A stretch of DNA of 35,642 nt from Betaproteobacteria bacterium (lineage in GTDB: Bacteria > Pseudomonadota > Gammaproteobacteria > Burkholderiales > Burkholderiaceae). Made by a program: the position numbers and the translations under genes. Within the stretch, counting starts at the first letter, position 1. Every line of letters begins with the position of its first letter. Below the pieces are notes generated by a model. The model searched no databases. It had not been told where the DNA came from and saw nothing but the letters and a program-made list of their open reading frames with translations. This document shows positions 26,136 to 33,707 of this stretch, one piece after another. The stretch lies in NCBI GenBank assembly GCA_947378095.1, contig CANCIL010000010.1, positions 1-35,642 on the forward strand. Reading direction: 5' to 3'.

Positions 26136-26507
26136 ATGAATTTCCATAAAAACCGCCTCATTCACTGGATTGCTGCATTTGCAATTGCGATGAGTGCGCT
26201 TTCCCCGGCAGTCTCTCAAGCAGTATCGATTGTGCAGGGTGGGCATGGTTTTGCTATGGAGATTTGCGCGGTTGATGGCAGCAAGTTGCAAATCAATGTG
26301 CAGAGTGATGAGCAGGAAGTAGCGGAACAAGCGCAGCCTTGCCCTTATTGCGTCGCCCAAAACAGCATTACCCCAGCTTTTAATACCAATCTAAAGTTTG
26401 GGGCGCCACAATCGTTTGCTTTCTTGCCTCAACTTTTTTATCAGTCTCCACAACCTCTCGCCGCTTGGGTTTCTCCCCCATCAGCAGCCCCTCCAGCACA
26501 AGCCTAA
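26136..26507 (+). CDS. DUF2946 protein, CruR-like copper-sensing upstream ORF
   Basis: A 123-residue protein with an N-terminal hydrophobic signal segment (HWIAAFAIAMSALSPAVSQA), Cys44 in MEICAVDG, a CXXC motif CPYC at 69-72, and the C-terminus SPPSAAPPAQA. This is the DUF2946 layout. In Bordetella pertussis a DUF2946 gene (bp2923) heads a TonB-receptor operon and acts as a regulatory uORF. Its nascent chain binds copper by CXXC, which relieves an arrest at a C-terminal RAPP motif and lets Rho stop transcription before the receptor gene. The same position, CXXC and terminal PP motif are here, but Ala118 replaces the Arg of RAPP. An AGAGAA/TTCTCT inverted repeat flanks a TAAAAT box just upstream, and no SD is visible before ATG 26136. 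Confidence 0.8.
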   Translation: MNFHKNRLIHWIAAFAIAMSALSPAVSQAVSIVQGGHGFAMEICAVDGSKLQINVQSDEQEVAEQAQPCPYCVAQNSITPAFNTNLKFGAPQSFAFLPQLFYQSPQPLAAWVSPPSAAPPAQA

Positions 26508-26519
26508 AACACATTTAGG
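26443..26519 (+). promoter_or_regulatory. C-rich tract, candidate Rho-entry (rut) region
   Basis: The last ~65 nt of the CruR-like ORF and the next ~12 nt are rich in C and pyrimidine-C steps and, apart from one GGG, poor in G (for example TCTCCCCCATCAGCAGCCCC). That composition suits Rho loading. In the known system termination occurs between the first and second genes, which agrees with this position. This is inferred from composition only. Confidence 0.4.
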
Positions 26520-26555
26520 GCATCGCATTGCGATGCAATTGGCAACCTAGTTGCC
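26520..26555 (+). promoter_or_regulatory. Twin hairpins between CruR-like ORF and TonB receptor gene
   Basis: Two short perfect stems sit 4 nt apart: GCATCGC-ATT-GCGATGC (26520-26536) and GGCAAC-CTA-GTTGCC (26541-26555). Neither is followed by a T-run, so they are not ordinary terminators. They could pause RNA polymerase or shape the receptor mRNA's translation start 25 nt further on. Confidence 0.6.
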
Positions 26556-26579
26556 GGTATTGAGTTGGAGAATTTCAAG

Positions 26580-28766
26580 TTGTTTAAGCATAAGAAAATC
26601 AGCGCCTGTATTGGCATGTTATTTGGGTCGTTTTATATTGGAGTGCACGCTCAAATTGCGCCACCACCAGATTACGATCAGAAATTAAAAAGTGTGACTG
26701 TGTCGGCGACCCGCTCCGGTACGCCTTTGGATGAAATTCCACTGAACACCACCATCCTCACTAAAGAAGCTTTAGAAGTCTCTCCAGATCAAACTATTGA
26801 TCAGGTTCTGAAGAACGTTCCTGGTGTGATTTTGAATGACACCCCTTATTACCAAAAGGATCCAACTGGACAAAGTATTAATGTGCGAGGTTTAGGTAAT
26901 GCCAGAACCTTGGTATTGATTGATGGCTTGCCTGCCAATGATGCGTTTTATGGAACGGTGCAGTGGAATTTAGTTCCAATGTCTGCGATTGATTCAGTTG
27001 AATTTATTCGGGGTGGTGTATCCAGTCTATGGGGTAACTACGGTATGGGTGGTGTGATCAACATCAAAACTAAAACTCCTGTGAATAGCCAGCAAGATGC
27101 TTCAGCCAGTATCGGCGCATTTGGAACTTATAACGTAGCAGCTTCAAAAGACATCATTGCATCTGAAGCTTTGCAATTAAGAGTCTCGGCCGACTACTTC
27201 AATACCAATGGCTATCAAAATATTTCTACGCTGGCACCTGCTGCTGCCAATAGCATTAAAAATGGTCAAGGTGATGCAGCTTCGCATAACTCTAACGTAA
27301 GACTGCAGGGCTACTTCAAGCCAACACAAGATACCAATGGGTTCTTCCGAGTGGGTTATCACACTATGTCGGATTTATCCTCGGGCTATTCATTTGCTAC
27401 TAACCTAATGCAGGAAACGGATATTGCCGCTGGTACGACCACGAAGTTGGCTGACAAAGCCAAAGTTGATGTGAACTTTTTTTATGAAAACACCAATTTC
27501 AATAAGCAAAATGGCTCTACTACCACTACCAAGTCCAATAATATTGCAGCCAATACGCCCTATATTAATGCCACCTATAAAGACCCCTATAACACCATAG
27601 GCGCCTCGGCTCAGTACACCAAAGAGTTGACTGGGATGATTGATCAGTATCTTGTTGGTGTAGATGCACGTAATATTGCGGGCTCCAATTTAACCAACAA
27701 TCTAAACAACAATGGCACGGTAGCAGCCGTCAATTATGGTCAAGGTTCGCAAACTTTCCTAGGTCTTATGGGGCAGTTAAAATCTAAGGCAACATCTATA
27801 CCGCTTGAGACTACTCTAGCAGCGCGCGTTGACCAATGGAGCAGCCAAACACCTACGAGTTATAACGCAGGTATTAATGGCGCTAATCCTCAATATCAAA
27901 ACATTCCAAATCAGAGCAAAACCCAATTAAGTCCCACCTTAGGTTTTTTATACAAAGCAACAAATAATTGGGATTTACGAACCGCCGCTTATCAAGCCTT
28001 TCATGCACCAGGTTTAAATAACACTTTGCGTTCTTATGGTTCATCAGCCGGTTATAGCTTTGCAAATCCAAATTTGACTCCTGAAACGATGACAGGTTAT
28101 GAGGTGGGGACTGACTACCGCTGGAAGGGGGGCTTTGCTCAACTGACAGCTTTTAACAACTACATTCAAAATGCGGTGGCGACATATAGTCTGTCATCAA
28201 AGAGCTCTTCGGATGTAGCCTTAGCAAAAAGCCTATGTGGCGCTACTGGTAATCCATTGACTGGTTCTGGCAATGTCGGTATTTGTAATTCCACGAACAT
28301 TAGTTACTACACGAATAATCAAAACTTATTGAGCCAAGGTTTGGAATTCCAGTTTCATCACGACATTAATTCAAAATGGGCAACCGATGCGAATTACGCC
28401 TTCACTAGTACGAAGTTAACCATGAGTGCCACGAGTGATCCGACGGGCAGGCAGGTTGGGGGGGTGCCCCAAAATATTTTGGGTGGCGGTTTGACATACT
28501 ATCCCGTACCTAAAGCAAGCTTAACTGCAACTGTCCGTTACGTCGGTAGTTCTTGGTTAAATACTGCGAACACATTACCAGTGGCTTCTTATGCGGTCGT
28601 AGGTTTGCGCGCTAACTACGAGTTTGATAAGTACACGACGATCTATGCATCTGCGGTGAACTTATTGAATCGCCAATACAACACCTTCGGGACGGGCGGC
28701 AGTAATACCAGCTATACGCTTGGCTCTCCACAGGCGATCAGCGTTGGAGCACGTATCATCTTCTAA
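26580..28766 (+). CDS. TonB-dependent outer-membrane receptor, probably for copper or a copper complex
   Basis: A large outer-membrane transporter driven by TonB. A signal peptide (MFKHKKISACIGMLFG...GVHA) leads into the TonB box LKSVTVSATR. The plug domain follows, with VLKNVPGVILND, INVRGLGNARTLVLIDG and GGVSSLWGNYGMGGVINIKTK. Next comes a long beta-barrel region that ends in a terminal Phe (ISVGARIIF), as outer-membrane proteins require. The track starts at TTG 26565. I prefer TTG 26580 because GGAGA lies ~9 nt upstream and a clean signal peptide results (728 residues). The copper assignment comes from neighbours (CruR-like uORF, PCu(A)C) and not from the receptor itself. Its stop overlaps the next start (TAATG). 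Confidence 0.88.
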   Translation: MFKHKKISACIGMLFGSFYIGVHAQIAPPPDYDQKLKSVTVSATRSGTPLDEIPLNTTILTKEALEVSPDQTIDQVLKNVPGVILNDTPYYQKDPTGQSINVRGLGNARTLVLIDGLPANDAFYGTVQWNLVPMSAIDSVEFIRGGVSSLWGNYGMGGVINIKTKTPVNSQQDASASIGAFGTYNVAASKDIIASEALQLRVSADYFNTNGYQNISTLAPAAANSIKNGQGDAASHNSNVRLQGYFKPTQDTNGFFRVGYHTMSDLSSGYSFATNLMQETDIAAGTTTKLADKAKVDVNFFYENTNFNKQNGSTTTTKSNNIAANTPYINATYKDPYNTIGASAQYTKELTGMIDQYLVGVDARNIAGSNLTNNLNNNGTVAAVNYGQGSQTFLGLMGQLKSKATSIPLETTLAARVDQWSSQTPTSYNAGINGANPQYQNIPNQSKTQLSPTLGFLYKATNNWDLRTAAYQAFHAPGLNNTLRSYGSSAGYSFANPNLTPETMTGYEVGTDYRWKGGFAQLTAFNNYIQNAVATYSLSSKSSSDVALAKSLCGATGNPLTGSGNVGICNSTNISYYTNNQNLLSQGLEFQFHHDINSKWATDANYAFTSTKLTMSATSDPTGRQVGGVPQNILGGGLTYYPVPKASLTATVRYVGSSWLNTANTLPVASYAVVGLRANYEFDKYTTIYASAVNLLNRQYNTFGTGGSNTSYTLGSPQAISVGARIIF

Positions 28767-30025
28767 TGATGAAATCAATTCATTCCATTTCCTGGCGGTC
28801 TTTGCTACCTAAAGTCCTCATATTAGGGGTTGTAGGAGTGTGTCTGCATGCACATGCACAAGTGGAGCATTCGAGTCATGCTGTAAAGAGTGCGCCCACT
28901 CAGGTAAGCAATACATGCCAAGGAACTGGTCTTGAGTGTGCTAATGCAGCCACGCCATTCTTTACTACTGACGGCAAGTTGCTGCTGGCTTGGACAGCTA
29001 ATGGGCTTGTTTCTGTTGCCAAGTCTACTGATCTAGGTAAATCCTTTGCGCCAGCGGTCAGCATTGCAGAGCATGGTAAAGCGCTAGATACAGGGAGTGA
29101 TGCGCGCCCACAAATTGTGTCTGATTCAAAAGGGAATATCTTTTTGGTCTATGCTTTTTTTAAGGACTCACAATGGAATGCGCAAATTAATACTGCTCGC
29201 TCTAGTGATGGAGGCAGCACTTTTAGCCCGCCGCAATCATTGGTGCAAGATGGATCAAGTCAACGCTTTCCATCGATGCTATTGAAATCAGATGATTCTA
29301 TTTTTATCTCTTGGATTGATAAGCGTTTAGTCACAGCAGCAAAACAAAAGGGCACGCCTCGACTTGGTGGATCGATTGCATACTCCAAATCCTATGATGG
29401 GGGCAAAACTTTTCAGGCTGAGAAGTTTGCAAATGAAAGTAGCTGTGAGTGCTGCCGTATTGGGGTAAGTCTTGATCCAAAAAATCAAGCAGTCATTGCA
29501 TATCGTGCCATCTTTCCTGGAGGCATTCGGGATCAGGCGACCCAATTGATCACTTCCAAAGGCGCTGAACCGATTCGTCGCGTTGCCGATGATAATTGGA
29601 AGACCGATGCTTGCCCTCATCATGGACCTTCTATTGCTGTTTCCGGATCAGGCAAATACCATGTGGCATGGTTTACTCAGGGCACAAAGCGAGCCGGGGT
29701 GTTTTACGCCAATTCAAGTAATCAAGGCTTGAGCTATTCCAATCCAGTTCGAGTTGGTGGGGAGGGCGCTAATGTTTCAAGACCTTATCTCTTAGCAATC
29801 GATCGTCAGGTTTGGTTGGTGTGGAAAGAATTTGATGGTACCGCTTCCTCGGTTTATCTTAAACATTCCCAGGATGATGGTGTGAGTTGGTCTGAACCTA
29901 GGGCACTTGCAAAGACGACGTCTTATAGTGATCATCCTTTGCTACTGCGCCAAGATCAAAACGTCTATTTATCCTGGCTTACGCGTACGGATGGCTATCA
30001 ACTGATTAAAGTAGGGCATAAGTAA
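28766..30025 (+). CDS. Secreted BNR/sialidase-like beta-propeller protein with Cys/His motifs
   Basis: A 419-residue exported protein with a signal segment (LPKVLILGVVGVCLHAHA) and at least four Asp-box repeats (KSTDLGKSF, RSSDGGSTF, KSYDGGKTF, HSQDDGVSW) that mark a sialidase-type propeller. Sialidase catalytic residues are not evident, so an enzyme role is doubtful. Unusual are CECC at 227-230 and CPHH at 283-286, plus Cys51/Cys58 and HSSH at 35-38, which look like soft-metal ligands. It is translationally coupled to the TonB receptor (1-nt overlap) and to the TlpA-like gene (1-nt overlap), so it probably acts with them in copper handling. That function is inferred. ATG 28766 and ATG 28769 are both possible starts. 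Confidence 0.75.
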   Translation: MMKSIHSISWRSLLPKVLILGVVGVCLHAHAQVEHSSHAVKSAPTQVSNTCQGTGLECANAATPFFTTDGKLLLAWTANGLVSVAKSTDLGKSFAPAVSIAEHGKALDTGSDARPQIVSDSKGNIFLVYAFFKDSQWNAQINTARSSDGGSTFSPPQSLVQDGSSQRFPSMLLKSDDSIFISWIDKRLVTAAKQKGTPRLGGSIAYSKSYDGGKTFQAEKFANESSCECCRIGVSLDPKNQAVIAYRAIFPGGIRDQATQLITSKGAEPIRRVADDNWKTDACPHHGPSIAVSGSGKYHVAWFTQGTKRAGVFYANSSNQGLSYSNPVRVGGEGANVSRPYLLAIDRQVWLVWKEFDGTASSVYLKHSQDDGVSWSEPRALAKTTSYSDHPLLLRQDQNVYLSWLTRTDGYQLIKVGHK

Positions 30026-30495
30026 TGAAAGCAATTAAACAATATTGGCTAGTCTGCGTACTGATCTTTGTCGCAGGTATTGCTGGAGCAGCCACAGCGC
30101 CTTTAAAGCCTTATCAATCTGGCGACTGGTTACGTTTACTCAAGACCAGTAATGGTGCGCCGATGGCAATTCATTTCTGGGGTGTCACTTGTCCAGCTTG
30201 CGTTAAAGAGATGCCGCAATGGGGGGCATTTATCAAGCGTTATCCAAATGCGAAGGTCATTTTCATTCAGGTGGATGATGTATCGCCAGAGATGATGCAA
30301 AAGATGCTGGATAAAGCCGGATTAGAGAAGGCAAATAACTATTACATTGCCTCATCCTTTGATGAGCGTTTACGTTATGAAATAGACCCCCAGTGGCATG
30401 GAGAAACGCCTACAACGATATTCATTGATAAAAATGGTAAGTCCAGTCGAAAAACGGGCTTAATGAATTTTCAACAATTACCTAGCAAACTGTAA
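30025..30495 (+). CDS. TlpA-like periplasmic thioredoxin-fold protein
   Basis: A 156-residue exported protein with a signal peptide (IKQYWLVCVLIFVAGIAGA) and a thioredoxin fold. The redox motif is IHFWGVTCPACVKEMP with Cys56 and Cys59 (CPAC), followed by the cis-Pro region GETPTTIFIDKNG. TlpA/ResA-type proteins reduce disulfides in the periplasm. In copper systems such proteins keep the cysteines or copper ligands of partner proteins reduced. Its ATG overlaps the propeller stop (TAATG). The Cys-rich neighbour is an attractive client, which is an inference. Confidence 0.88.
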   Translation: MKAIKQYWLVCVLIFVAGIAGAATAPLKPYQSGDWLRLLKTSNGAPMAIHFWGVTCPACVKEMPQWGAFIKRYPNAKVIFIQVDDVSPEMMQKMLDKAGLEKANNYYIASSFDERLRYEIDPQWHGETPTTIFIDKNGKSSRKTGLMNFQQLPSKL

Positions 30496-30527
30496 ACTGA
30501 TCCAAGGTAAATCAAAGGAGTAACGAT

Positions 30528-30998
30528 ATGAAATCCAATGCACTACTCACTATCTGTACGGCCATCAGCATCACTTTTAGTGGTGCTGCATTAGCTCAAA
30601 CTGCCTCTGTTGGGGCCATCAAGATTGAAAATGCCTATACCCGTGCCACTGTGCCAGGGCAACAAGTTGCTGGTGGATTTATGAAGATTGAAAATAAAGG
30701 TGCCACTGACCAATTGTTATCCGCTAGCTCACCAGCGGCAGGTGAGGTACAGCTTCATGAAATGGCTATGGATGGCAATGTCATGAAGATGCGCCAGGTG
30801 AAAGACATTGCAGTGCCAGCAGGCGGCGCAGTGGAATTAAAGCCAGGCGGATTGCATTTAATGTTTATGAATATCAAGGCACCTTTGGCTGCGGGTGAAA
30901 CTGTGCCAGTGAAATTAAAGTTTGCAAAAGCAGGTGAGGTTGAAGTGAAGATGCCTGTCAATGCAATGGGTCAACATGGCGGCGCGATGAAGCACTAA
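30528..30998 (+). CDS. Periplasmic copper chaperone, PCu(A)C family
   Basis: A 156-residue exported protein (signal peptide with ALLTICTAISITFSGAALA) that carries Cu(I) in the periplasm, often towards cytochrome oxidase CuA. The family consensus H-X10-M-X21-H-X-M is met exactly by His77, Met88, His110 and Met112. A further Met/His cluster closes the protein (MGQHGGAMKH), as in variants that bind extra copper. An AAGGAG SD lies 7 nt before ATG. It is the last gene of the cluster, 32 nt after the TlpA-like gene, and is followed by a terminator. Confidence 0.95.
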   Translation: MKSNALLTICTAISITFSGAALAQTASVGAIKIENAYTRATVPGQQVAGGFMKIENKGATDQLLSASSPAAGEVQLHEMAMDGNVMKMRQVKDIAVPAGGAVELKPGGLHLMFMNIKAPLAAGETVPVKLKFAKAGEVEVKMPVNAMGQHGGAMKH

Positions 30999-31007
30999 GA
31001 TTTAGAT

Positions 31008-31065
31008 TCAGGAGTAATCCTGAGGTATTAAAAAAGCCCCTAGTTTTACTTAGGGGCTTTTTCTT
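31008..31065. terminator. Terminator between the copper cluster and ilvD
   Basis: AAAAAGCCCCTA-GTTTTACT-TAGGGGCTTTTT (31031-31062) is a 12-bp perfect stem with A- and T-runs, usable in both directions for the convergent ilvD. A smaller TCAGGA-GTAA-TCCTGA hairpin (31008-31023) precedes it. Confidence 0.92.
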
Positions 31066-31077
31066 GTGCGATTGAGC

Positions 31078-32769
31078 TCAGATTTTTAAATCCAAATCCG
31101 TCACCGCGCCTTTGCTAGCGCTACTTGCAAGGCTTGCGTATTTAGCAAGCAAGCCGCGGGTGTAACGTGGCTTAGGTTGAACCCAAGCTGCACGACGCTT
31201 AGCGATTTCTTCCTCGTCAACGTTGAGTTGAATCAGCAGTTTGTGTGCATCGATAGTTACTGAGTCGCCTTCGTTGATGAGGGCAATTGTGCCGCCGACA
31301 TATGCCTCAGGTGCAACGTGACCTACTACCATGCCCCAGGTACCTCCAGAGAAGCGACCATCCGTAATCAGACCTACTGTCTCGCCTAGGCCCTGTCCTA
31401 CCAGAGCGGAGGTTGGCGCAAGCATCTCGCGCATTCCTGGGCCACCTTTAGGGCCTTCATAACGAATCACCACAATATCGCCATCCTTAATCTTCTGCGC
31501 CATGATGGCAGCCATCGCGTCATCTTCAGAATCAAATACGCGCGCTGGGCCAGTGATCGATGGATTTTTGAGGCCGGTAATTTTGGCTACGCATCCCTCT
31601 GGAGAGATATTGCCCTTTAAAATCGCTAAATGGCCTTGCTTATAAAGCGGGTTATCCAATGTACGGATCACTTTTTGATCAGAACGTGGCACAGATGGGA
31701 CATCTTTTAATACTTCCGCAATAGTTTTGCCTGTGATAGTCATGCAATCACCATGCAAGAGTCCACCATCTAGCAGAATCTTCATTACCTGAGGAATGCC
31801 TCCTGCTTGATGAAGGTCCGTTGCAAGGTAAGTACCAGATGGCTTCATATCGACGATCACTGGAACGCGTTTACGGATGCGCTCAAAATCATCAATCGTC
31901 CAATCAATTTCTGCTGCGCTAGTGATTGCCAAGAAGTGCAGGACTGCATTGGTAGATCCACCAACTGCCATGATCACACTCACTGCGTTCTCGATGGATT
32001 TCTTGGTAATGATGTCACGCGGACGTAAATTCTTTTTAATCGCTTCAACCAATACGATTGCAGATTCATGCGCACTGGCTACTTTCTCCGCATCTTCATT
32101 TGCCATGGTGGAGGAGTAAGGCAAGCTCATGCCTAATGCCTCAAATGATGAGCTCATAGTATTGGCTGTGTACATACCACCACAGGAGCCACTACCTGGG
32201 CAAGCATGTTGCTCAACGCCCTTGAGATCTTCTTCGCTCAGACGTCCGGAAGTAAATTCTCCAACCGCTTCAAATGCAGAAACAATATTGAGTTCTTTGC
32301 CTTTGTAGTGGCCAGGCTTAATCGTGCCACCATAAACATAAATGCCTGGCACATTGGTGCGTGCTAATGCCATCATGCCGCCCGGCATATTTTTGTCGCA
32401 TCCACCGATCACCACTACACCGTCTTGCCAGAGTCCGTTAACACAAACTTCAATGCTATCGGCAATGACTTCGCGAGAGACGAGAGAGTATTTCATGCCC
32501 TCTGTACCCATACCAATTCCATCAGAGACGGTAGGCGTTCCAAATACTTGTGCTTTTGCACCAGCTTCTTCTAATGCGCTTACAGCGGCATCAGCTAATT
32601 TTTGTAATCCACTATTGCATGGAGTAATAGTAGAGTGACCATTAGCAACACCAACCATTGGCTTGGAAAAGTCAGCCTCCTGATATCCCATGGCGTAATA
32701 CATTGAACGATTGGGGGCGCGAGCAACCCCTTCGGTGACCATGCGTGAGCGTTCATTGAGGCGTTTCAT
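31078..32769 (-). CDS. ilvD: Dihydroxy-acid dehydratase
   Basis: IlvD makes the 2-keto acid precursors of valine, isoleucine, leucine and pantothenate by dehydrating dihydroxy acids with an iron-sulfur cluster and Mg2+. The three cluster cysteines are present: Cys51 (TPCNSGL), Cys124 ([12 protein letters not shown]) and Cys196 ([14 protein letters not shown]). [25 protein letters not shown] and [10 protein letters not shown] are further family blocks. At 563 residues it is of the shorter IlvD type often carrying a [2Fe-2S] cluster. CTGGAG lies 8 nt before ATG 32769. It stands alone and is divergent from a response regulator, with two large palindromes in the 229-bp gap. Confidence 0.96.
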   Translation of the reverse strand: MKRLNERSRMVTEGVARAPNRSMYYAMGYQEADFSKPMVGVANGHSTITPCNSGLQKLADAAVSALEEAGAKAQVFGTPTVSDGIGMGTEGMKYSLVSREVIADSIEVCVNGLWQDGVVVIGGCDKNMPGGMMALARTNVPGIYVYGGTIKPGHYKGKELNIVSAFEAVGEFTSGRLSEEDLKGVEQHACPGSGSCGGMYTANTMSSSFEALGMSLPYSSTMANEDAEKVASAHESAIVLVEAIKKNLRPRDIITKKSIENAVSVIMAVGGSTNAVLHFLAITSAAEIDWTIDDFERIRKRVPVIVDMKPSGTYLATDLHQAGGIPQVMKILLDGGLLHGDCMTITGKTIAEVLKDVPSVPRSDQKVIRTLDNPLYKQGHLAILKGNISPEGCVAKITGLKNPSITGPARVFDSEDDAMAAIMAQKIKDGDIVVIRYEGPKGGPGMREMLAPTSALVGQGLGETVGLITDGRFSGGTWGMVVGHVAPEAYVGGTIALINEGDSVTIDAHKLLIQLNVDEEEIAKRRAAWVQPKPRYTRGLLAKYASLASSASKGAVTDLDLKI

Positions 32770-32861
32770 GCTTATTACTCCAGAAAAGATTTGTTTCGAA
32801 AGGCTCTATTGTGCCGTGAGATCCCATTGAGAGCGTGCTCTCTTGTAGGACGCATAGCGGA

Positions 32862-32894
32862 CATTATTTATGTTGCGATGCAATATAAATAATG
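32862..32894. promoter_or_regulatory. 33-bp palindrome in the ilvD-response regulator gap
   Basis: CATTATTTAT and ATAAATAATG pair perfectly, and an inner TTGC/GCAA continues the symmetry around a central GAT, with one mismatched pair (G/T). It has no T-run, lies 93 bp from the ilvD start and about 105 bp from the response-regulator start. It looks like a protein-binding site for a dimeric regulator. Confidence 0.55.
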
Positions 32895-32914
32895 GTGAAT
32901 TTGTTAATTTATCG

Positions 32915-32944
32915 CCTAAATATTAGCTTTCAAGCTAATAGCCT
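32915..32944. promoter_or_regulatory. Second inverted repeat upstream of the response regulator
   Basis: TATTAGCTT-TC-AAGCTAATA (32921-32940) is a perfect 9-bp inverted repeat, with CCTA/TAGG extending it outside a small internal loop. It lies about 55 bp before the response-regulator start, a usual place for an operator or for autoregulation. Confidence 0.5.
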
Positions 32945-32998
32945 AGGAAATACTACTGCAGTACATTAGCTCATCATTTACTTTTTCCTTTAAATTCA

Positions 32999-33628
32999 AT
33001 GACTAAAGCTGGCCACATATACTTAATAGACGATGACGATTCAATGCGGGCATCTCTCACCAGAATGCTGCGTGAAGTAGGTTATTTGGTCGAGGATTAC
33101 GAATCTGCCCTGAAGTTTTTGGAGAAATCGATTCCTGTTTCTCCGGCAGTGATTTTGTTAGATATGCAGATGCCCGATATGACAGGCGTCGAATTACAAG
33201 AAAAACTCATTCAATTGGGTCGTAAAACCCCCATTGTGTTTGTTAGCGGCCAAAGCCACCCGCATCAGATTGTGCAGGGCCTGAAAAAAGGGGCGGTAGA
33301 CTTTCTGTTCAAACCTTTTAATCTAGAAGAAATGCTCAAAGCAGTTGCTGATGCAATTGAATTCGATCGTCGCCAGCTAAAGCGGGTCTCAGTCGATATG
33401 GAAACTAAGCGAGAGTACGAAAGTTTGACTCCTAGGGAGCGTGAAGTTTGTACCTGGTTAGTTGAAGGCCTGCTGAATAAAGATATAGCAGTTAAATTAG
33501 GCACAACAGATGCCACCATCAAAGTGCATAAAGCTCGCGTTATGAGCAAAATGCATGTAGATTCTGTACAGACCTTAGTAAAAAAGTATCTTGAGTCGGA
33601 TTTAGCGAATCACCCTTTGAATAGTTAG
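32999..33628 (+). CDS. Two-component response regulator, FixJ/LuxR-type
   Basis: A 209-residue regulator with an N-terminal receiver domain and a C-terminal LuxR-type helix-turn-helix. The acidic pocket is IDDDDS (residues 10-15), the phosphoacceptor Asp55 in LLDMQMPD, the switch region VSGQS, and Lys in LFKPF. The output domain has LTPREREVCTWLVEGLLNKDIA and TIKVHKARVMSKM, close to FixJ/TtrR/StyR regulators. No histidine kinase is in the window, so it is an orphan here, and its signal is unknown. Start is ATG 32999 without a strong SD. Two inverted repeats lie in its upstream region. Confidence 0.9.
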   Translation: MTKAGHIYLIDDDDSMRASLTRMLREVGYLVEDYESALKFLEKSIPVSPAVILLDMQMPDMTGVELQEKLIQLGRKTPIVFVSGQSHPHQIVQGLKKGAVDFLFKPFNLEEMLKAVADAIEFDRRQLKRVSVDMETKREYESLTPREREVCTWLVEGLLNKDIAVKLGTTDATIKVHKARVMSKMHVDSVQTLVKKYLESDLANHPLNS

Positions 33629-33707
33629 CCCCAAAGGTAATTACTTATGCACCATTTTGGAATTAATATCAACCCGGTAATTTTTCTAGAAAAATATTAA
33701 GAACTCA

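Noticed and set aside
28766-30025. True exo-alpha-sialidase
   Set aside because: Asp boxes only show the propeller fold; the arginine triad and the Tyr/Glu pair were not recognised, and the context is copper uptake.
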